Position numbers and translations under genes: made by a program. Under the pieces are notes generated by a model. It saw only the letters and a list, made by a program, of their open reading frames with translations, searched no databases and was not told the DNA's origin. A stretch of 64,000 nt of DNA from Flavobacterium beibuense F44-8 (GTDB lineage: Bacteria > Bacteroidota > Bacteroidia > Flavobacteriales > Flavobacteriaceae). Where the stretch lies: positions 186,001 through 250,000 of the forward strand of contig NZ_JRLV01000004.1 of NCBI RefSeq assembly GCF_000769915.1, in the 5' to 3' direction. Shown here one piece after another: positions 28,061-35,569 of the stretch (within the stretch, counting starts at the first letter, position 1; each line of letters opens with the position of its first letter).

Positions 28061-29752
28061 TTATCTGACATTAAATATTTGTTCTAAAATTTTAATTGTA
28101 ATTAAATAAGTAGGTTTCACTCCTGTTGTACCTAAGCCACCCGAAGCAAGTGTACTACCTGTTTCAAGCGGATTATCTGACGCATAATAGGCATATCTTA
28201 CCTTTACATCAGGGTTAATACTCCTGCGTATTTTTGAGGCCGACTGTATGGCTTTTTGATAATAGGCTCCTTCCATCTCCAGGCCTATAACACCCCAGGT
28301 AGACTCGTTAAAAAACTTAAGCAAGTCCCTGTTTTGAAGTGATGTACCTAAAACGGTTACCATAGCACCGGTATACACCGGTATACCGTGTCCTTCCAAT
28401 AGTGCTGCCTTTAACTCGTTTTCAAACGGATAATTATCTCCTGTACCTTCGTTTATATGTGCCGAAGGTATCATAATATCACCCTTATTACCTTCAAGTA
28501 TACCGGCTTTACCCATTATGGAAACCGATTCTATATCAAGGAAGGTTTTTGATTTATGCTCCTTAAATGGTTTTAACAGTTCATCAATAGTTTCATAAGC
28601 CTGCTCACCAAAAGCATAATCCATAACTATTAATACCGGTTTTACCCCTCCCTGTACGCCATTTTTAAACGGTGTACCTGTAAAATCAATAGCTGCCGTA
28701 TCAAATATCTGTACGTCTATATTAGTGCCCGATGTATCGGGGATAAATATCATTCCGTTTTTTAGAGCCTCTTCTTCAATTCTTGCTCTTTGTTCTCCGT
28801 TACCGGTTTTGCTTAACTCTTCATAAATAAAGTAATCAGGCTTACCTTTAAACTCTTTACTCAATACCTTTTCGGCAAAAATTGAATTCATCACACTGTG
28901 CATATTAGCACTTATAATGTGAATAGGCCTTTCTAAAAGTCCGTTTTGTTTAAGAATGGTTTTTATATTATTGGCCCAAATCTCTCCATGAATATGATGC
29001 CCTAACCGTTCCCTTAAAATAGGACTAAAAGTTATGGTTCTTTTTGCACCGCCCATGGCCTCATCAATAGCCAGTTTACCCAACCAGTATATTATATGCA
29101 AAAACCTGTCGGGCATTTCTGCCGAACCAAAAGCATCATAAATATCCAATACTTCCGAAAATGTTCTTCCCAATACCGAAGACACATGCGAAATGGCTTT
29201 TTCCCTTTCTTCCAGTGTAAGCTTCTTTTTTTTCTGAAGCACTATTTGTTCGAGTCTAAACCAGTCGTGGGTAATTTCGCCGTTATCGTCTATAAGTACC
29301 CTGTCTTTTATTTTATGCGATTCTATAAAAATAAAAGTAAGGTGGGTAAGTATATCATATATATCCGATCTGCCTCGGGTAATTTCCACATTCATCTGCT
29401 CGTCATCAATACGGTAGCAGTTTCTTCTTCTTTTAGGCGGCACTATGGCCTTAAAATGTGATTTGGAATATCCTTCATCTGATGTAAGGCTTATAAAACG
29501 GCATTGCTCTATACCTATAGGCAAACGCTCTATAACATATAACAGTCCGTTAAGTTCGGCCTTCTCCTCTGCTATCGACCCGTAAATTTCGGGTCTTAAA
29601 AGCAAAAGTGCTTCCCTGAGCGTATCGCCCGATACTCCCATGGGTTTATAAAAACCACGGTTTAAAAGATGGCGCATTGTAATATACAAACGCTCAATTG
29701 CCGCAGAAGATTCCTGCGCCTTGGATCGGGATGTATTCTTAATGCCCTGCAT
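28061..29752 (-). CDS. DUF6909 protein with nucleoside-phosphorylase-like C-terminus
   Basis: A 563-residue soluble protein. I recognise it as the flavobacterial DUF6909 type, which has no assigned function. The N-terminal part is helical with a basic stretch around KRRRNCYRIDDEQ. The C-terminal third looks like the NP-I fold of purine nucleoside phosphorylases and MTA/SAH nucleosidases: YTGAMVTVLGTSLQNRDLLK, then GVIGLEMEGAYYQ (Glu492-Met-Glu494) and RYAYYASDNPL (Ser525-Asp526), which mirror the ribose-binding Met-Glu and catalytic Ser-Asp of that family. It is probably first in the transcript leading into the polysaccharide cluster, with a -7 box 20 bases upstream. Catalysis is unproven. 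Confidence 0.7.
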   Translation of the reverse strand: MQGIKNTSRSKAQESSAAIERLYITMRHLLNRGFYKPMGVSGDTLREALLLLRPEIYGSIAEEKAELNGLLYVIERLPIGIEQCRFISLTSDEGYSKSHFKAIVPPKRRRNCYRIDDEQMNVEITRGRSDIYDILTHLTFIFIESHKIKDRVLIDDNGEITHDWFRLEQIVLQKKKKLTLEEREKAISHVSSVLGRTFSEVLDIYDAFGSAEMPDRFLHIIYWLGKLAIDEAMGGAKRTITFSPILRERLGHHIHGEIWANNIKTILKQNGLLERPIHIISANMHSVMNSIFAEKVLSKEFKGKPDYFIYEELSKTGNGEQRARIEEEALKNGMIFIPDTSGTNIDVQIFDTAAIDFTGTPFKNGVQGGVKPVLIVMDYAFGEQAYETIDELLKPFKEHKSKTFLDIESVSIMGKAGILEGNKGDIMIPSAHINEGTGDNYPFENELKAALLEGHGIPVYTGAMVTVLGTSLQNRDLLKFFNESTWGVIGLEMEGAYYQKAIQSASKIRRSINPDVKVRYAYYASDNPLETGSTLASGGLGTTGVKPTYLITIKILEQIFNVR

Positions 29753-29772
29753 AATCTTTTAGTGTTTTAAGG

Positions 29773-29780
29773 CAAATGTA
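29773..29780 (-). promoter_or_regulatory. -7 promoter box ahead of the DUF6909-polysaccharide cluster
   Basis: The minus strand reads TACATTTG, a full TAnnTTTG match, 20 bases before the DUF6909 start. No TTG at 17-23 bases. It is the best promoter candidate for the whole 18-kb cluster because the genes below it are separated by few bases or overlap. Confidence 0.5.
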
Positions 29781-29837
29781 GGATTTTATTTTTTACTTAT
29801 GTTAAAGCCTGTATATCCTGTTAATTAACAAACGGGT

Positions 29838-31316
29838 TTACAGCGCATCTGCTATTTTTCTGTCGTTAGACAGTCTTGGCAGTTTATTTTGCCCGCCCAG
29901 CTTCCCTATTGATTTCATGTACTCCTGAAAACCGTTTCTACCCACTTTAGTAATTACCACTGTACGCAGTATATTGCCTGATATCAAATCGTCATAATAT
30001 ACATTTTGTTTTCTCATGGCCTTATCAATAGCCAGAGAAAAAGCATTCATATCTGTAGGCTCTTTTTCAAATTCAATAAACCATTCATGGTATGGTAAAC
30101 CGCTATCCGGATTAATTTGCGGAGCTACAGTAAATTCATTTACACGTACATCTGTACCTTCCATTGCTTCTTTAAGGGCATTCTCTACTTCCTTGCCTAT
30201 AACATGTTCTCCAAAGGCCGATATATAATGCTTAATCCTTCCGCTAACAATAACCCTGTATGGTTTTGTAGATGTAAACTGTATTGTATCGCCTATATTA
30301 TAACCCCATAAACCGGCATTGGTAGAAATAATCATTACATAGTTAATACCCAGTTCCACCTCGCCAATGGTATAGCGTTTAGGATGCTCATTAAAAAACT
30401 CATCTGCTTTTATAAACTCATAAAATATACCTGAGTTAAGCAACAGCAACATTCCTTTTGCATTTTGTTTATCCTGATAGGCAAAAAAACCTTCTGAAGC
30501 CGGAAACAGTTCAATACTGTCTACCTTTCTTCCAATAAGATTTTCAAACTTAGCCCTGTAGGGTTCATAATTTACCCCACCATATATAAACAGGCTGAAA
30601 TTTTTAAATATCTCGCCTACCTTTTTATGTCCTTTTTTCTCCAGTCTTTCAAAATACATTTGTACCCACGATGGTATTCCCGAAATAACCGACATATCCT
30701 CATTGTAGGTCTCCTCCACTATGGCATCTACCTTTTGTTCCCAGTCGTCAATACAGTTGGTTTCCCAGCTTGGCATGCGGTTGCGTTGCAGGTAAGCTGG
30801 TACAAAGTGTGCTACTATTCCCGAAAGCCGGCCAAACTTAATCCCGTTTTTCTCTTCCAGCTCAGGACTTCCCTGCAGGAATATCATTTTACCGTCTACA
30901 AATTGGGCTTTACCCGTTTCATGAACGTAATGCAGTATGGCGTTTCGGGCTGCCTCAATATGATAAGGCATAGACTCTTTTGTAAGCGGAATATATTTTG
31001 CCCCCGATGTAGTTCCTGATGTTTTGGCAAAATACAATGGTTTACCCGGCCAAAGTACATCTTCCTGTCCTTTAACCACCTTTTCCACATAAGGTTTTAA
31101 GTCCTCATAATCTCTTACAGGTACATGTTTTGCAAAATCAGCGTGCGATCGTATGCCTTCAAAATGATGATCTTTCCCAAAATTGGTTTGTGCTGCTTTT
31201 GCTACGAGCATTTCTAAAACCTTTTGTTGGGTTTCCACAGGTTTTTGAGCCCATTTTTGGGTATCGTTGTATATTTTTTTAGCAAACAGTTTTGCTGCAA
31301 ACGATTTTATAGACAT
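29838..31316 (-). CDS. GH3-family acyl-adenylating-type protein
   Basis: A 492-residue protein of the GH3 family (named for plant auxin-responsive GH3 proteins that adenylate and amidate acids). The motif AKTSGTTSGAKYIPLTKES is the adenylate-forming phosphate loop, SELFPASEG-type segment (SIELFPASEGFFAYQD) is the acyl-binding turn, and YNIGDTIQFT is the conserved hinge region. In Bacteroidota these proteins are common but their substrates are unknown. It follows the M23-like gene by 6 bases, implying a two-gene leftward unit. Confidence 0.85.
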   Translation of the reverse strand: MSIKSFAAKLFAKKIYNDTQKWAQKPVETQQKVLEMLVAKAAQTNFGKDHHFEGIRSHADFAKHVPVRDYEDLKPYVEKVVKGQEDVLWPGKPLYFAKTSGTTSGAKYIPLTKESMPYHIEAARNAILHYVHETGKAQFVDGKMIFLQGSPELEEKNGIKFGRLSGIVAHFVPAYLQRNRMPSWETNCIDDWEQKVDAIVEETYNEDMSVISGIPSWVQMYFERLEKKGHKKVGEIFKNFSLFIYGGVNYEPYRAKFENLIGRKVDSIELFPASEGFFAYQDKQNAKGMLLLLNSGIFYEFIKADEFFNEHPKRYTIGEVELGINYVMIISTNAGLWGYNIGDTIQFTSTKPYRVIVSGRIKHYISAFGEHVIGKEVENALKEAMEGTDVRVNEFTVAPQINPDSGLPYHEWFIEFEKEPTDMNAFSLAIDKAMRKQNVYYDDLISGNILRTVVITKVGRNGFQEYMKSIGKLGGQNKLPRLSNDRKIADAL

Positions 31317-31322
31317 AAGTTA

Positions 31323-32189
31323 TTATTCAAAATCAATAAACTGGGTTGGGTTAATAGGATAACCGTCCTTCCATAATTCAAACTGTAGGTGCGCTCCTTT
31401 ATCAGCATCTTCCGATGTTCCTGCCATAGCTATTACCTCACCCGATTTTACTACATCACCCTGTACTTTTGTTAGAGATGAAGCTTTTTTATATGCCGAG
31501 ATAATACCGTCGTTATGACGAATGATAATTACATTACCCTGTATAGGAGTCCAGTCTGAAAATAATACTGTTCCTGCCGCTACCGATTTTACCGGTGTAT
31601 TTGCCGCAAGCATAATATCTACAGAAAAATGCTTGTCTTTAGCATTATAATTCTCGGTAATATGTCCTTTTGCCGGGGCGAATAATACCAGGTTTACTTT
31701 TGGCTGCGCCTTTTCAAACAGGTTATACTTGTCTTCCAGTGCTACCTGTTCCCTTAATTTCAGCTCTGCCTCTTTTGGTGCCAGGTCTACATTAGCGTCA
31801 TTATGTTCGGCAGCTATTATAGAATCCCTGTTAAGGGCAGCATGTTCAATATCTCCGGTTAATACTTTTCTTATCGAAGCCAGATAAATGTTATTCTCAT
31901 CTAATACTTTTTGAAGCGAGTCTGACTTTATAGCATTATCAATAGCATCTTTCTTCAATTTTGAAGATGAATAACCCGGTATATATTCCCTTAAAGGAGT
32001 AAATGCAATTATATAGGTTGTAAGGGCTATCATAACGATACTTATTAGCGTTAGCCCCACAAAAACATTCATTAAGTTAAGCTTTAAGGAAAATATTTCC
32101 TCAAACGAATCTTCATTTAATATTACAAGGCGGTTTTTTGTAAAGAGTTTCTTTCTGATTACCTGCCTTTTACGCTTTTTACCCGACAT
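31323..32189 (-). CDS. M23-family (LytM) peptidase-like protein, probably degenerate
   Basis: A 288-residue envelope protein. After a basic cytoplasmic N-terminus (about 35 residues) a membrane helix spans roughly residues 38-62, then a periplasmic helical linker and a LytM domain from about residue 170. The first zinc-site pair is kept (HFSVD, the HxxxD pattern), but the usual C-terminal HxH reads HLQ (GAHLQFELW) and the usual YxHLS region reads YKKAS. Loss of these ligands suggests it no longer cuts peptidoglycan and may instead activate another hydrolase, as EnvC does. It is first in the unit with the GH3-like gene and has a strong promoter. Confidence 0.85.
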   Translation of the reverse strand: MSGKKRKRQVIRKKLFTKNRLVILNEDSFEEIFSLKLNLMNVFVGLTLISIVMIALTTYIIAFTPLREYIPGYSSSKLKKDAIDNAIKSDSLQKVLDENNIYLASIRKVLTGDIEHAALNRDSIIAAEHNDANVDLAPKEAELKLREQVALEDKYNLFEKAQPKVNLVLFAPAKGHITENYNAKDKHFSVDIMLAANTPVKSVAAGTVLFSDWTPIQGNVIIIRHNDGIISAYKKASSLTKVQGDVVKSGEVIAMAGTSEDADKGAHLQFELWKDGYPINPTQFIDFE

Positions 32190-32206
32190 ATTTCCTGTTT
32201 AATTCA

Positions 32207-32236
32207 CAAATATACTAATACCATAGCCTCCTGCAA
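32207..32236 (-). promoter_or_regulatory. Promoter of the M23-GH3 unit
   Basis: On the minus strand TTG (32236-32234), 19 bases, TATATTTG (32214-32207), a near-ideal flavobacterial promoter, 17 bases upstream of the start codon. Confidence 0.7.
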
Positions 32237-32314
32237 TACGGTATATTAGCTAAAAATCTTTAAAATTCTATACTTTAACGCAAACCAATACTAAATATTT
32301 GCCGTAAATAGTTA

Positions 32315-32341
32315 TTGTAAATTATTTTATATTTAACTTTG
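32315..32341 (+). promoter_or_regulatory. Promoter of tatA
   Basis: TTG (32315-32317), 16 bases, TAACTTTG (32334-32341). The -7 box is a full match; the spacer is one base shorter than the usual range. The ATG is 29 bases further on. Confidence 0.55.
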
Positions 32342-32370
32342 TCGAAATAATCATTTTATTTATTGTAATT

Positions 32371-32583
32371 ATGAACATGTTAGCAATTTTTTTAGGAGCA
32401 GTTGGTCCGTGGCAAATAGCAGTTGTTGTGGTATTAATCGTGCTATTGTTTGGCGGAAAGAAAATTCCTGAATTAATGAGAGGCCTTGGATCTGGTATTA
32501 AAGAATTTAAAGATGCAGCGAAGGATGACCAGCCGGCAAACTCAAAAAATGAGCAATCTCAAAAAGAAGAAAATAAATTATAA
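32371..32583 (+). CDS. tatA: Twin-arginine translocase TatA/TatE subunit
   Basis: A 70-residue pore-forming subunit of the Tat system for folded protein export. One membrane helix (GPWQIAVVVVLIVLLFG, residues 12-28) is followed by the FG-K-[IL]PEL hinge (FGGKKIPELMRGLGSGIKEF) and an amphipathic helix, then a polar tail. Length is usual for TatA/E. It stands alone with its own promoter and terminator; tatB and tatC are not in the window. Confidence 0.93.
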   Translation: MNMLAIFLGAVGPWQIAVVVVLIVLLFGGKKIPELMRGLGSGIKEFKDAAKDDQPANSKNEQSQKEENKL

Positions 32584-32600
32584 TATTTGTTTCTATACAT

Positions 32601-32640
32601 AAAAAACCCTCTAAGTAATGCTTAGAGGGTTTTTTATTTT
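32601..32640. terminator. Bidirectional terminator between tatA and tex
   Basis: A perfect 15-bp stem AAAAAACCCTCTAAG (32601-32615) and CTTAGAGGGTTTTTT (32621-32635) with a 5-base loop and flanking A- and T-runs serves both convergent genes. Confidence 0.9.
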
Positions 32641-32641
32641 T

Positions 32642-34762
32642 TTACAATACCATGGTAAGCTGTATTCTTTTTCTGGTCTCATCGACCTCAAGTACCTTAA
32701 CTTCTACATGCTGATGTAGTTTTACCACCTCATTCACATCACTCACAAAACCGTCCTTTAACTGGGAAATATGCACCAGTCCGCTTTCTTTGATACCTAT
32801 ATCCACAAAACAGCCAAAATTGGTAATGTTATTCACAATACCCGGTAATATCATCCCGATGTGCAGGTCGTTAATAGACCTTACGTTAGGATCGAACTCA
32901 AATACCTTTGCCGACTTCCTTGGATCCAGTCCCGGTTTTTCAAGCTCCTTTAAAATATCTTTAAGACCAAGTACCCCAACATCTCCGGTTACATAATTGT
33001 TTACCGGAATTTTGGCTATAGCCTCTTTGTTAGAAACTAAATCGGCAGTTTTAAGTTTCATATCCTTAGCCATTTTTTCCACTATACTGTAAGCCTCAGG
33101 GTGTACAGCCGAATTATCCAGCGGGTTTTTAGCGTTTGGAATCCTTACGAAAGCCGCCGCCTGCTGATAGACCTTATCCCCCAGCCTTGGCACTTTTTTA
33201 AGTTGTTTTCTGTCTTCAAACGGACCGTTCTCACTACGGTAGTTTACTATATTTTCGGCAAGCTTTTCGCCAATACCCGATACATAACCTAACAGCGATT
33301 TACTCGCCGTATTGATATTTACACCAACCGAGTTTACGCAGCGCATAACCACTGTGTCCAGTTCGTCTTTAAGTTTACCCTGATCCACATCGTGCTGGTA
33401 CTGACCCACACCAATGGCTTTAGGCTCTATTTTAACCAGTTCGGCAAGCGGATCACTCAGCCTGCGCCCTATGGATACTGCTCCCCTTACGGTTACATCG
33501 TAATTAGGGAATTCATCCCTTGCTATTTTTGATGCCGAATATACCGATGCTCCTGCTTCGCTCACTACAAATACCTGTACGGGCTTATCAAAGGCTATTT
33601 TTTTAATGAAATGTTCAGTTTCGCGCGATGCCGTTCCGTTACCTATGGAAATGGCATCTATTTTATAGGCATTTACCATGGAACGTATTTTTTTCATGGC
33701 AACGGCAGTATCCTTTTGCGGCGCATGTGGGAAAATGGTCTCGTTATACAACAAATCGCCTTTCTCGTCAAGACAAACTACCTTACAGCCTGTACGAAAC
33801 CCCGGATCTATAGCCAGTATGCGCTTTTCCCCAAGTGGAGGGGCTAACAGCAACTGACCCAAATTTCCGGCAAAAACACCAATAGCGGTGGCATCGGCTT
33901 TGGCTTTGGCTTCCTGCAATACCTCGTTTGAGATAGCCGGAGCCAGCAGGCGCTTATAACTGTCCTTTATTGCCAGCTTTAGCTGGCCGGCGGTTTCGCG
34001 GTTGTTTTTGATAACCGACTGCTCCATAAAATCGATTGCCTCATCGCTGTCTATATCTACCTTAAATTTAATGATACCCTCGTTTTCGGCACGTAGTATT
34101 GCCAGTACCCTGTGTGATGGCGCTTTAGCCAGATTTTCACTCCAGTCCAGGTACTGTTCAAATTTTTTAGCCTTTTCCTCATCGGCACCTTTAACCTTTT
34201 TAGTAGTTATCTCCGCCTTACGATTGTACATCCGCCTTAGGTTTTTACGGATGTACAGGTTTTCATTTACCCATTCGGCAATAATGTCGCGGGCACCCTG
34301 TAGTGCGTCGTCTTCATTTGCCACTTTATCATTAAGGTATTTTGATGCTATATAATCAATATCATCACTGTTTTGTGCCATGATGATTTTTGCCAACGGT
34401 TCCAGTCCGTTTTCACGGGCGGTGTCGGCTTTTGTCTTTTTGCGTTTTTTGAACGGAAGGTAAAAATCCTCCAGTTCGGTGATATCAAAGCTGGCATCAA
34501 TTTTCTGCTTTAAATCGGGCGTTAGCCCGTTTTGCTCCTCAATACTCTTTAAAATCGCTTCTTTTCGCTTTACAATAGCTTCAAAGGCCTGGTTTAGCTT
34601 GGCTATCTGTTCTATTACCACCTCATCAAGATTGCCCGTTCTGTCCTTTCGGTAACGCGCAATAAAGGGAATAGTACAGTCTTCACTTAGCAGTTGTAAT
34701 ATATTTTCTATGCTTTTTACAGGAGCGGTAACCTGCCCCGAAATGAATTGGATGTTTGTCAT
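32642..34762 (-). CDS. Tex-family RNA-binding transcription accessory protein
   Basis: A 706-residue nucleic-acid-binding protein. Domains in order: helical Tex N-terminus, YqgF-like RNase-H fold (ILAIDPGFRTGCKVVCLDEK, about residue 315), helix-hairpin-helix pair (VNINTASKSLLGYVSGIGEK, about 485), and a C-terminal S1 domain (MILPGIVNNITNFGCFVDIG, about 635). The Tex family affects transcription and is usually non-essential. It starts 33 bases after the XRE regulator gene and may be cotranscribed. Confidence 0.95.
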   Translation of the reverse strand: MTNIQFISGQVTAPVKSIENILQLLSEDCTIPFIARYRKDRTGNLDEVVIEQIAKLNQAFEAIVKRKEAILKSIEEQNGLTPDLKQKIDASFDITELEDFYLPFKKRKKTKADTARENGLEPLAKIIMAQNSDDIDYIASKYLNDKVANEDDALQGARDIIAEWVNENLYIRKNLRRMYNRKAEITTKKVKGADEEKAKKFEQYLDWSENLAKAPSHRVLAILRAENEGIIKFKVDIDSDEAIDFMEQSVIKNNRETAGQLKLAIKDSYKRLLAPAISNEVLQEAKAKADATAIGVFAGNLGQLLLAPPLGEKRILAIDPGFRTGCKVVCLDEKGDLLYNETIFPHAPQKDTAVAMKKIRSMVNAYKIDAISIGNGTASRETEHFIKKIAFDKPVQVFVVSEAGASVYSASKIARDEFPNYDVTVRGAVSIGRRLSDPLAELVKIEPKAIGVGQYQHDVDQGKLKDELDTVVMRCVNSVGVNINTASKSLLGYVSGIGEKLAENIVNYRSENGPFEDRKQLKKVPRLGDKVYQQAAAFVRIPNAKNPLDNSAVHPEAYSIVEKMAKDMKLKTADLVSNKEAIAKIPVNNYVTGDVGVLGLKDILKELEKPGLDPRKSAKVFEFDPNVRSINDLHIGMILPGIVNNITNFGCFVDIGIKESGLVHISQLKDGFVSDVNEVVKLHQHVEVKVLEVDETRKRIQLTMVL

Positions 34763-34795
34763 TATTCAAAAATATGAACTACAAACATAGTATTC

Positions 34796-35362
34796 TTATT
34801 TCATAAATTTAATTGGTGCCGGCCAGAAGTTTTTAACCTCTCCCTTACTTACCCTAATGGCAGCATATACCGGATACAGGAAATTAAAAATCCCTATGGC
34901 TACCATAAGCCCTACAAAAAGAAATACATTAAACGGCAGGTGCATTATTTTGAAAAATACAAATATGAATATCAATAAATAAAAACAAACCGTCCAAACG
35001 ATCTGGAAGTTAAGTATGTTTTTACCCTGACCCGATACGGAAACAATCCTGTCCTTTTTATTGAGCCATAAAATAAGCGGAAGGATTATATTACCTAGTG
35101 GTATAAATACCGAACTCATTACCGAAAGATGCATGTATACCAAATAGGTTCTGTCTTCGGTTTTACCGTAATCTACTAAGTCCTCAATATTAATTTCAAG
35201 GGCTTCGCATATCCCTTTAAGGCTGTTGCCGCGCGGTTCGGTTTCGTCTTTTTCAATACGCTGTAGTGTGCGTAAATTTATCTTAGCGCTCTCGGCTACC
35301 TCCTCCTGAGTTAGGCCTTTTTGCTTTCTGATTTCGGCAATTCTTTTTCCAATGGTTTCCAT
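34796..35362 (-). CDS. XRE-type HTH regulator with membrane C-terminus (DUF4870-like)
   Basis: A 188-residue protein. Residues 7-60 form a Cro/CI-type helix-turn-helix (KRIAEIRKQKGLTQEEVAES, then INLRTLQRIEKDETEPRG). The C-terminal part holds three to four hydrophobic helices with an IVWTVCFYLLIFIFVFF-type segment, matching DUF4870 membrane domains. A membrane-tethered DNA-binding protein is implied. It is divergent from the AT-rich gene at 35570 and lies upstream of tex. Direct repeats upstream may be its operator. Target and signal unknown. Confidence 0.87.
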   Translation of the reverse strand: METIGKRIAEIRKQKGLTQEEVAESAKINLRTLQRIEKDETEPRGNSLKGICEALEINIEDLVDYGKTEDRTYLVYMHLSVMSSVFIPLGNIILPLILWLNKKDRIVSVSGQGKNILNFQIVWTVCFYLLIFIFVFFKIMHLPFNVFLFVGLMVAIGIFNFLYPVYAAIRVSKGEVKNFWPAPIKFMK

Positions 35363-35387
35363 AATTTTTTGATTTAAAGTTATGGGA

Positions 35388-35395
35388 CAAAATTA
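35388..35395 (-). promoter_or_regulatory. -7 promoter box of the XRE regulator gene
   Basis: The minus strand reads TAATTTTG, a full TAnnTTTG match, 25 bases upstream of the start. The usual TTG is missing at the expected distance. Confidence 0.45.
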
Positions 35396-35405
35396 TTGAC
35401 CAAGG

Positions 35406-35450
35406 TAGGCATTTGATAGCGGTTTTACTACGGCATTTTTACGGCATTTG
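35406..35450. repeat. Tandem TACGGCATTT repeats upstream of the XRE gene
   Basis: TACGGCATTTT (35429-35439) and TACGGCATTTG (35440-35450) are adjacent copies with an 11-base period. A shortened copy, TAGGCATTTG, lies at 35406-35415. About one helical turn per copy suits protein binding; the XRE regulator is the obvious candidate, but this is untested. Confidence 0.5.
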
Positions 35451-35569
35451 TGTCAAAGGGTTGGAAATAGATTAGTTGTGACTTTATCGCAAAATACTGA
35501 TACAAAGATTTTAATATAAATTTTGTAGGTTATTTTTTCTTAAATTTAACTACAAATCCCAATTCTGAT

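Noticed and set aside
11868..29752. The polysaccharide cluster as a mobile island.
   Set aside because: No integrase, transposase, flanking repeats or tRNA target was found; its composition looks similar to the surrounding genes by eye.
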